NCBI GenBank assembly: GCA_018812505.1
Contig: JAHJDK010000238.1
Span: forward strand, 1 to 10,211
Direction: 5' to 3'
Origin: Nanobdellota archaeon
GTDB lineage: Archaea > Nanobdellota > Nanobdellia > Woesearchaeales > GCA-2686295
DNA length: 10,211 nucleotides
Part shown: piece after piece, positions 5,657-10,211 of the stretch
Layout: each line of letters opens with the position of its first letter
Numbering within the stretch: the stretch's first letter is position 1
Translations under genes and position numbers: made by a program
Notes under the pieces: generated by a model
What the model was told of the DNA's origin: nothing
Seen by the model: the letters and a program-made list of their open reading frames with translations, nothing else
Databases searched by the model: none

Positions 5657-5876
5657 TTTCTTTAAAATCCATTTGCACGTTTTCTATTTCTACCTTTGTA
5701 GCCTTCAAACCCCTATCACACATCACTGGTTCAAAGCTTAACCTATCACCTTCGAACACCTCTTTTAAAAATCCTAAATCGTTTTTGTGAACAAAATAGC
5801 TTTTCTTATCATCTCCGCTTATGAATCCCCAGTTATTCTCTGGTTTCCAAAACTGTACTCTTCCATTAATTCTCAT
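5628..5876 (-). CDS. cold-shock-domain (OB-fold) nucleic acid-binding protein
   Basis: An 82-residue protein with a full cold-shock domain: GRVQFWKPENNWGFISGDD, with N-N-W-G-F-I at 14-19 in the RNP1 position, and YFVHKND at 27-33 in the RNP2 position. EGDRLSFEP and RGLKATKVEI (55-64) supply the last strands, and a 15-residue acidic tail follows. Such proteins bind single-stranded RNA or DNA and act as chaperones or antiterminators. The gene lies between the helicase and the terminase-small-like gene, just after the iteron-like repeats, so a single-strand-binding role in replication or a role in late transcription are both plausible. GAGGA lies 14 nt before the ATG, a long spacing; a TATA-like box within the inverted repeat (5916-5925) may drive it. 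Confidence 0.87.
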   Translation of the reverse strand: MRINGRVQFWKPENNWGFISGDDKKSYFVHKNDLGFLKEVFEGDRLSFEPVMCDRGLKATKVEIENVQMDFKENDYKQRVFD

Positions 5877-5915
5877 TTTCTTGTTTTATTCCTCATTATT
5901 AAATGTATTAAATGT

Positions 5916-5925
5916 ATTAAATATA
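5916..5925 (-). promoter_or_regulatory. TATA-like box for cold-shock gene
   Basis: TATATTTAAT on the minus strand lies within the left arm of the inverted repeat. A start about 25 nt downstream (near 5895) would produce a leader of about 20 nt that includes the GAGGA. It is weakly supported, because the whole arm is AT-only in character. Confidence 0.3.
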
Positions 5926-5970
5926 CCAAATATGAGTGAGAGAGAGTACGTTAGAAACTCTGAATCTATG

Positions 5971-5991
5971 AAAAAGAGGAAAAAACCCTCT
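5971..5991 (-). terminator. hairpin plus T-run after helicase gene
   Basis: On the minus strand AGAGG, a loop of GTTTTTT, CCTCT and four further T residues, about 40 nt after the helicase stop. The stem is only five pairs, but two T-tracts make it a reasonable terminator of the early operon. Confidence 0.4.
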
Positions 5992-6032
5992 GTCACTTTC
6001 ACTACATTTATTATATTTAATACATTTAATAC

Positions 6033-7520
6033 TCATATTGTTAGTTTGAACTTTTTCAAGCCCTCATTTATTAATCTGTACATAAAACTTGGTTTCTTAT
6101 TGTCACCCAGTTTTAACGGTACACTTTTTAGTATTCCTTTGGTCACTAACGAATCAATGTATTCACCTATTACTTTAAACGTCACGAATGGGTTTGCAGC
6201 GTGTATGTCGCTTCTCGTAAACCAGCCTTTCGTATCGTCTGGGTTTAACTCTGTTATTTCTAAAGAGTATTTTATCGGATTTTCAACTACCCATTCTTTG
6301 ATTGTCTCTAATATTCGCTCTTCGTTATATGTGAGTTTTGCACTCGTGGTTTCTTGGTACATAGTGTTTATTATATTGATTGCTTCTACTAAGTCTTCTT
6401 TCTCTGCCAGAACAATTTCACCTTTTCTTGGTCTTCTGTACTGATTTAAGGCTGCGTTCGCCTTTATCTTGTCTAAGAATCTTGGGAAGTCTCGTCTTAA
6501 ATTATCCCCTTTTTCATTGTTGTATTGCGTTTCAATTTTTAACAAGTCATCTTCTATTAATTCTAGGTGTACCTGTACTATTTCTAAACATTGAAGTTTC
6601 TTAATTATTGAAGTATTGATTTCTTCTGTTCGCCCCATACTTTTTTCTAGTTGGTATCGCAAAATATTATTTGTTTGTTCTGCATCTTTTGTTAAGCGGC
6701 AGATTTCAAGCCTGTTTAACATTTCTTCGCCGAATGAGGCGTTACAGCTAGTTATTATTATAACTGGTTTTCCTTTAACGTTTATTTCGATTGCTTCTTG
6801 ATTTCTAGTTATTAAACAAGTCGTTTTGTCTGTGATAAAAGTTTTTAGGGTCTCGCTTTCTAGAACATTTTTTCGGATGTCTTCAAAGTATAGTATTGTG
6901 CCGTCATAGCTGAATCCTTTTTCGCCTTCGTGCCAGTATGATAAACTTTCAGGTGTTATCTTGGTTAATCCTTTACTGTCTGGAAATACGTCTATTATCT
7001 TAGTTGTGCAATAACTTTTTCCTTTTGAACTCTTATCGTTTATTAGTGCTCCGCAGTGGTCTGATAAGTTTTTAACCCATTTTTTAGCACAGAAGTTTAT
7101 CAAGTACCGTTTAAGGTTTTTCTCGCCGATTATCTCTTTATCTAGTTCTATAATTATCTCTTTTTTTAAATCAGAGTTTTTCAGCGTTGGTATTATCTCT
7201 TTTTTTTCTGCTTCTAACTTCTTATTTTCTAAGTATTTGGTTAGTTTCTTTGTTTGTGTTGCATCAATTATTTCTTTTATTTCTTTTAAAAAATTCTTTG
7301 GTATATTATGACATCCGGGTCTCGTATTCTCTTCTATTAGTGTAGCATATAATAACTTCTTGTTTTCGCTTATATTAGGCTGTTCTATCGCTGCTCTTAA
7401 TTCGATTCTATAATCTTCATCTATCATAAAGTCTTTGTTTTTTTGGTTTGGGTCACTGTTTTCTTCAAGCCAAGTTTTTATGTCATCTTCATCTTCTTTT
7501 GTTAATGTTAATTGATTCAT
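6033..7520 (-). CDS. AAA+ replicative helicase-like ATPase (viral/plasmid type)
   Basis: A 495-residue protein. The ATPase core is at about 150-295: a degenerate Walker A DKSSKGKS (162-169, with Asp for the first Gly), a Walker B GTILYFED (207-214), a sensor-like TSCN (257-260) and an arginine-finger-like LNRLEIC (268-274) followed by EQT. The LT-x5-LSYWHE stretch before Walker B and this order match a family of helicases of archaeal and bacterial mobile elements related to SF3/D5-type and MCM-like ATPases. No primase domain is visible in the first 130 residues, which are charged and helical. The C-terminus (about 433-485, FTRSDIHAANP, FKVIGEYIDSLVTKGIL) looks like a winged helix for DNA binding. 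The start overlaps the preceding stop (ATGA) with GAGGTG 9 nt upstream. It probably unwinds the origin; helicase direction cannot be read from the sequence. Confidence 0.8.
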   Translation of the reverse strand: MNQLTLTKEDEDDIKTWLEENSDPNQKNKDFMIDEDYRIELRAAIEQPNISENKKLLYATLIEENTRPGCHNIPKNFLKEIKEIIDATQTKKLTKYLENKKLEAEKKEIIPTLKNSDLKKEIIIELDKEIIGEKNLKRYLINFCAKKWVKNLSDHCGALINDKSSKGKSYCTTKIIDVFPDSKGLTKITPESLSYWHEGEKGFSYDGTILYFEDIRKNVLESETLKTFITDKTTCLITRNQEAIEINVKGKPVIIITSCNASFGEEMLNRLEICRLTKDAEQTNNILRYQLEKSMGRTEEINTSIIKKLQCLEIVQVHLELIEDDLLKIETQYNNEKGDNLRRDFPRFLDKIKANAALNQYRRPRKGEIVLAEKEDLVEAINIINTMYQETTSAKLTYNEERILETIKEWVVENPIKYSLEITELNPDDTKGWFTRSDIHAANPFVTFKVIGEYIDSLVTKGILKSVPLKLGDNKKPSFMYRLINEGLKKFKLTI

Positions 7521-7708
7521 TTTATAGCCACCTCTGACGATTCTTCTTTGTTTGTGGTGTCTGAGCCGATGACTATGCTAGAATTAGCGTGTCTTTGGAC
7601 TGTGACGAGTTTTTTAAGCCCTTGCTTCAAAATTTTTAAGTCTTGTTTGTAATTTTTGTCTTCTTCTCTAAAAAATTTATTTAGTTCTTCTTCTTGGCGT
7701 GGCGTCAT
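7517..7708 (-). CDS. hypothetical 63-aa early protein
   Basis: Not recognised. The first 40 residues are a highly charged helix (MTPRQEEELNKFFREEDKNY, then KQDLKILKQGLKKL), perhaps a short coiled coil; the last 20 are Ser/Thr-rich and probably flexible. The ATG directly follows the stop of the 39-aa gene (no intervening base) with GGTGG upstream, and the gene overlaps the helicase start by 4 nt. Coupling on both sides points to a partner or accessory of the helicase, but no domain supports this. Confidence 0.65.
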   Translation of the reverse strand: MTPRQEEELNKFFREEDKNYKQDLKILKQGLKKLVTVQRHANSSIVIGSDTTNKEESSEVAIK

Positions 7709-7828
7709 TCATAAAATACCACCCTTGTATATTTCTTCTCGTATCTCTACAAAATTTAAAATAGAATTACCATTAAGCCTGTTTAAATCAGCTTTTGTTT
7801 TAACGAATTGATTAATAGCAGATATCAT
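7709..7828 (-). CDS. hypothetical 39-aa early protein
   Basis: A small gene fitting exactly between its neighbours: its ATG overlaps the stop of the 75-aa gene (ATGA at 7825-7828) and its TGA abuts the next ATG. The peptide is MISAINQFVKTKADLNRLNG followed by NSILNFVEIREEIYKGGIL, mainly helical, with no recognisable motif. The exact junctions and the absence of any other use for this 116-nt interval make it likely to be real. Function unknown. Confidence 0.6.
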   Translation of the reverse strand: MISAINQFVKTKADLNRLNGNSILNFVEIREEIYKGGIL

Positions 7829-8052
7829 TTTGGGTAAACCTCAACACCCCTAATATTTTTAGGAGCTGGCTTAATCTCTTTTATATCTTTAATATCTACA
7901 ATTGTTAAATTGTTTCTTTCTTCAGAACGCACAACTATTAGTGCATTTGTTTCTTTAACGATTTCGCCGAACAAATATTGACCGGTTTTTAGAATTATCT
8001 TCTGTTCTCCAATAACAGATTCTTTTATCCCAGCTTTCTCATTTTTTCCCAT
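7825..8052 (-). CDS. 75-aa small beta-barrel-like early protein
   Basis: First gene of the early operon. I do not recognise it by family. From about residue 17 it reads as five short strands (KIILKTGQYLFGEIVKETNA, LIVVRSEERNNLTIVDI, then IKEIKP), with a Gly-containing turn after strand 1. This is like small SH3-type barrels of the Sm/Hfq sort, which bind RNA, but the resemblance is by pattern only. The first 15 residues are basic and probably disordered. GAGGT is 12 nt before the ATG, and the TATA box and repeats of the 8053-8241 interval precede it. An early transcriptional or RNA-binding regulator is a reasonable guess. Confidence 0.6.
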   Translation of the reverse strand: MGKNEKAGIKESVIGEQKIILKTGQYLFGEIVKETNALIVVRSEERNNLTIVDIKDIKEIKPAPKNIRGVEVYPK

Positions 8053-8094
8053 TTTATCTCTTTACCTCATTTTCTCATCTATTTTTGTTAAGTT

Positions 8095-8130
8095 AAACAC
8101 TCCTAGTATACATAAAACACTCATAGTATA
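8095..8130. repeat. two 16-bp direct repeats at the early promoter, candidate operators
   Basis: AAACACTCCTAGTATA at 8095-8110 and AAACACTCATAGTATA at 8115-8130 differ at one base and are spaced 20 bp apart, so they lie on nearly the same DNA face. They cover the area immediately downstream of the TATA box where transcription should start, an arrangement expected for repressor sites. No repressor gene is seen in the window. Confidence 0.6.
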
Positions 8131-8136
8131 TAAATA
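8127..8136 (-). promoter_or_regulatory. TATA box of the early (helicase) operon
   Basis: TATTTATATA on the minus strand, the best TATA-like match in the interval between integrase and early operon. The expected start is about 25 nt downstream (near 8103), inside the direct repeats, leaving a leader of about 50 nt with GAGGT before the ATG at 8052. Confidence 0.5.
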
Positions 8137-8141
8137 TTGTG

Positions 8142-8151
8142 TACTTAAGTA
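8142..8151. repeat. 10-bp palindrome TACTTAAGTA
   Basis: A perfect palindrome immediately upstream of the early TATA box, in the position of the B recognition element and beyond. It may be a regulator site; short palindromes are also common by chance in AT-rich DNA. Confidence 0.3.
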
Positions 8152-8158
8152 TATTTTC

Positions 8159-8180
8159 CACTATTCACCAGTGAAAAGTG
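8159..8180. repeat. 22-bp near-perfect dyad, candidate operator or recombinase site
   Basis: CACT-A-TTCAC-CA-GTGAA-A-AGTG: nine of ten arm positions pair about a 2-bp centre. It lies about 25 nt upstream of the early TATA box and 62 nt beyond the integrase stop. The narrow centre suits a dimeric winged-helix or HTH regulator better than a tyrosine recombinase core, which normally has a 6-8 bp spacer. Confidence 0.55.
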
Positions 8181-8231
8181 ATAACTTCTCCAATATATAG
8201 GTTGTAGTCTATAGTTTAGAGTTCATATTAG

Positions 8232-8238
8232 AAAAAAA
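8232..8238 (-). terminator. T7 tract after integrase
   Basis: Seven T residues on the minus strand, 3 nt after the integrase stop codon. It is consistent with an archaeal T-tract terminator separating integrase from the early operon promoter. Confidence 0.4.
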
Positions 8239-8241
8239 TTA

Positions 8242-9399
8242 TTATTTCTTGGCTTCGTACTTCCGCAATTTCTCTTCGATAATATTATCAGCAACGTTTA
8301 AAATCTTTATATCGACATTCTCATTTTTAACAATTTTTTCACTCATTGCAAGAATCATCTTTTTAAGTTCATCAAGCTGTGTTTGTGTATCATTATTCTG
8401 CAATAAAACCTCGTTTAAAGGAGTGCCACATCTAACGCAGAAATCTATTCCTTCTTCATTCTCACACTTACAACTCTCACAAAACACTTTTTTAACTTCT
8501 TCACTGCCATTTTCGAATTTGAAAGCGTCTTCAAAAGTTGTGTGCCCGTAAGTTTGTAACATCTGCAAGGATTTATGACCTGTCAGTTTTGTAATAGTCA
8601 TTAAATCCATCCCTTTACGTATTAAATCAGTTGTTCTTGCGTGCCTTAAGGAATGGCAACCAACACCTTTTAAACCAACCTTTTCAAAAGCTGCGTTAAT
8701 CTTCCACCAAGCCGAACTCTGAGCCAAAGGTTTGCCGTCGTTTCGAACAAAAACTAAAGCTTCAGAATTGTAAAAGTTATCAAGTTTTTTTAAAGGGTGC
8801 CCTTGCAAGTAACCCTTCAAGATAGGAAGATAATCAATCATATACAAGGTTCTTTTACCGCTTAAAGTTTTAGAATTCTCAATATTGATTAACACCCTTC
8901 CATTCTCAAATTTTAAGTTACACATTTTAAGACTTAAAGCTTCACTAATCCTCATCCCAGTCGAGCTTAAAACAGCAATCAAAACACCTGTTAATGCTCC
9001 AGAGTAACTAATCGCTTGTTGAATTTGAAACTTTGAAGGTACAGCCCTGTTTTTACTCGCTTTAGTAGAATCTTTAAATCTTTTTGGCTGCAAGTTAAGA
9101 TTTTCAAGCTCAGGAGGTAGTGTTGAAGCGTTGTTAATCTTGTGTTTCATTCGAAAAAAATGTTTTAGACAAGAAATAATTATGCTCCTTTTGGCTCGAC
9201 TCATTTTTTGTTCTAAAAAAACAATTATTGGTTGTCCGCTTTTCAAAAACATTAATAAGTTACTACAATAATCGAGTCTTGTCCTAATTGCCAAACCAGT
9301 TTTTAACAAGTATTCATTAAACTTTTTCACTTCTAAATTCTTGCACAACTTACTGATTTGAGCTTCATAATCCAAGTTTCTAGTTTCGATATAATCCAT
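8242..9399 (-). CDS. tyrosine recombinase (integrase) with C-terminal zinc ribbon
   Basis: A 385-residue XerC/D-type integrase. Catalytic residues are complete: Arg150 (TGMRISEAL), Lys177 (NSKTLSGKR, beta-hairpin), His249-x-x-Arg252 (HSLRHARTT), His275 (LTGHKS) and Tyr284 (MLQTYGHT). The N-terminal core-binding domain is at about 15-115. After the catalytic domain comes a zinc ribbon, C307-x2-C310 and C321-x2-C324 (FCESC, FCVRCGTPL), then a helical charged tail of about 55 residues. Zinc ribbons after the recombinase domain are common in archaeal integrases. I choose the ATG at 9399 because GAGGTG precedes it by 6 nt; the in-frame GTG at 9408 overlaps that ribosome site. It would integrate and excise the element; no tRNA or duplicated att core is visible beside it. 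An active role is likely since no residue is missing. Confidence 0.95.
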   Translation of the reverse strand: MDYIETRNLDYEAQISKLCKNLEVKKFNEYLLKTGLAIRTRLDYCSNLLMFLKSGQPIIVFLEQKMSRAKRSIIISCLKHFFRMKHKINNASTLPPELENLNLQPKRFKDSTKASKNRAVPSKFQIQQAISYSGALTGVLIAVLSSTGMRISEALSLKMCNLKFENGRVLINIENSKTLSGKRTLYMIDYLPILKGYLQGHPLKKLDNFYNSEALVFVRNDGKPLAQSSAWWKINAAFEKVGLKGVGCHSLRHARTTDLIRKGMDLMTITKLTGHKSLQMLQTYGHTTFEDAFKFENGSEEVKKVFCESCKCENEEGIDFCVRCGTPLNEVLLQNNDTQTQLDELKKMILAMSEKIVKNENVDIKILNVADNIIEEKLRKYEAKK

Positions 9400-9548
9400 T
9401 TTTTGCACCTCGCAATAGAAGGTGTTAAAGTGGAAGTTACTTATAAATGTTTATATTATAAAAAATACATATACATATGTTTTGATTTTCTAAAAAAAAT
9501 ACTCTATTATAGCACAAAGAATAAAAGCATCTATTCATTACTCAGATT
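9400..9548. other. divergent AT-rich intergenic region
   Basis: A region of 149 nt between the integrase and the plus-strand gene, carrying both their putative promoters. It includes alternating ATACATATACATATGT (9465-9480), partly palindromic, and A-runs. On the plus strand TCTATTATA at 9503-9511 is a possible TATA box for the rightward gene, with a short leader. I see no tRNA, no repeat identifiable as an attachment site, and no further gene. Confidence 0.5.
9439..9448 (-). promoter_or_regulatory. TATA box of integrase gene
   Basis: Minus-strand ATTTATAAGT with a start expected near 9415, giving a short leader containing GAGGTG (9406-9411 region) before the ATG at 9399. Spacing is as expected for archaeal promoters. 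Confidence 0.5.
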
Positions 9549-10211
9549 ATGAGCATTGAAATTGATGAAGATATCCAGATTCAGATAGAAGCACAGGTTA
9601 AAGATAGTATTGAAAGTCTATTAGCAGAAAAAGAAAATAGTGATTCAGAGAAAGATTATGACTGGAAAATTATAACTTCTATCCCTGAAATAAGACTTGA
9701 CATAACAGAAGACGGAAGAATCGTTATGTGGGAAGAATTTGAATATGAGGCACCAACCAATGTCTCAGCGCATAAAAAAATAAATGGTGAAAAGTTTGAT
9801 TTTGAAAAAGAAACAACTTTTTCAGGACAACTAAAAAAAATCAGACTATCAAACCTAGTTCTTAAAGAGATAAACAGCACAAGTGAAAATTCAAACTCTC
9901 CAAAAATATTCATTAACTGGATTACACAAGAACCATTGGTGGAAAAGTTCATAACAAAACTAGAACTAGAATACCCTGACACCTTCTCAAAGTTTTCACA
10001 TCATGAAAACGTTGACAAAACAACGAAAATGATGTTATACACCTTTGAAAAGAGAATGAGAGCATCAAACATAGAAAAGTTCATAGAAGATAATTACGAA
10101 AAATACATTCCATACTTTAACAATGAACTAGAAGCAAAGATATACTCAACATATGAATGGTTTAATAATGAGAGTGAAACTTGGCACACACAAGATTTTA
10201 AAAATAAATAT
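9549..10211 (+). CDS. unrecognised plus-strand gene, truncated by window edge
   Basis: An open frame of 221 codons running off the right edge without a stop, the only convincing plus-strand gene. It begins MSIEIDEDIQIQIEAQVKDS; an in-frame TAA 27 nt upstream limits the start, and this ATG is the only good choice, though it lacks a ribosome site (a leaderless or short-leader transcript is possible). The protein is acidic and rich in Glu, Lys, Asn and aromatic residues, with no signal peptide, membrane segment or Cys motif. The middle alternates strand-like segments (RIVMWEEFEYEAP, QLKKIRLSNLVLKEI) and the end is helical (EKFIEDNYEKYIPYFNNELE). I recognise no family. It may be a host gene next to the integration site or an accessory gene of the element; divergence from integrase fits either. 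Confidence 0.75.
   Translation, partial: MSIEIDEDIQIQIEAQVKDSIESLLAEKENSDSEKDYDWKIITSIPEIRLDITEDGRIVMWEEFEYEAPTNVSAHKKINGEKFDFEKETTFSGQLKKIRLSNLVLKEINSTSENSNSPKIFINWITQEPLVEKFITKLELEYPDTFSKFSHHENVDKTTKMMLYTFEKRMRASNIEKFIEDNYEKYIPYFNNELEAKIYSTYEWFNNESETWHTQDFKNKY

Larger units (their letters stand above)
5905..6032. repeat. 128-bp element with perfect 21-bp inverted repeats; candidate origin
   Basis: The left arm is GTATTAAATGTATTAAATATA at 5905-5925; its exact reverse complement is at 6012-6032, ending at the stop codon of the helicase gene. Each arm is made of 9-nt units of the form GTATTAAAT, with another partial unit outside the left arm (5896-5904) and one inside the right arm (6003-6011), so the site is also iteron-like. 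About 86 nt separate the arms. Position next to the replicative helicase gene and the extreme AT content suggest a replication origin. A MITE-like insertion or regulatory hairpin are alternatives; I see no target-site duplication. Confidence 0.55.

Noticed and set aside
5886..6002. 38-codon minus-strand frame from a GTG within the repeat region
   Set aside because: A hydrophobic peptide with no ribosome site, crossing the terminator-like hairpin and both repeat units; more likely chance openness of low-complexity DNA.
5821..6444. 207-codon plus-strand open frame
   Set aside because: Antisense to the cold-shock and helicase genes and running through the inverted repeat; the NVLNVLNI and FNTFNT stretches are translations of the AT-rich repeat units.
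8062..8124. 20-codon minus-strand frame (MSVLCILGVF...) before the 75-aa gene, a possible leader peptide
   Set aside because: Its ATG is only 3 nt downstream of the TATA box, so the expected transcript would begin inside it; it is explained by the direct repeats.
8159..8180. The 22-bp dyad as an integrase att core
   Set aside because: The centre is only 2 bp, too short for a tyrosine recombinase crossover region, and no second copy is visible in the window; kept as operator candidate.
9656..9982. 108-codon minus-strand open frame
   Set aside because: Antisense to the longer plus-strand frame from 9549, which has far more protein-like composition; the minus frame is a Ser/Phe-rich mirror of Glu/Lys codons.
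1..10211. CRISPR array, tRNA, rRNA or insertion sequence
   Set aside because: I found no regularly spaced repeats, no cloverleaf with a TTCRA arm, no rRNA-like stretch and no transposase.

Overview
The window is AT-rich and densely packed. It looks like part of a tailed virus (Caudoviricetes-type) or integrated provirus. I favour an archaeal host. The promoters I can see are TATA-like boxes (ATTTATAA, TTATAAAA, TATTTATATA) placed 40 nt or so before start codons, the integrase carries a C-terminal zinc ribbon, and gene ends are marked by T-tracts rather than strong GC hairpins. Many starts have GAGG/GAGGT ribosome sites, which both archaea and bacteria use, so a bacterial host is not excluded. 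I cannot name a host lineage.

Almost everything is read on the minus strand, right to left. From the right edge: an open-ended, unrecognised plus-strand gene (9549 onward) diverges from a tyrosine integrase (8242-9399). A regulatory interval follows (8053-8241) with a TATA box, two direct repeats and a 22-bp dyad. It drives a tightly coupled early operon: a 75-aa small beta-rich protein, a 39-aa protein, a 63-aa protein and a 495-aa AAA+ replicative helicase-like protein. The next gap (5877-6032) holds a perfect 21-bp inverted repeat built of TATTAAATG-like units, a candidate replication origin. Then come a cold-shock-domain protein and a small-terminase-like protein.

A second regulatory gap with several dyads (4986-5172) precedes a second operon: a 91-aa unknown, two Cys-rich probable zinc proteins, a 107-aa unknown and a coiled-coil protein. 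After a 173-nt gap with a T-tract and a hairpin come recognisable virion genes: an SPP1 gp7/Mu F-like head morphogenesis protein, a tail assembly chaperone pair joined by a probable -1 ribosomal frameshift, a short tape measure protein and an HK97 gp10-like protein.

The clearest discovery is the frameshift site. A slippery A AAA AAT lies two codons before the stop of the 83-aa chaperone, with a GAGGT motif 9 nt upstream, and the -1 frame is open for 61 codons with a typical chaperone-extension motif. The other striking point is what is absent: I see no large terminase, portal, major capsid or major tail protein between the terminase-small-like gene and the left edge. The module is therefore reordered, split, or belongs to a satellite-like element; sequence left of the window would decide.
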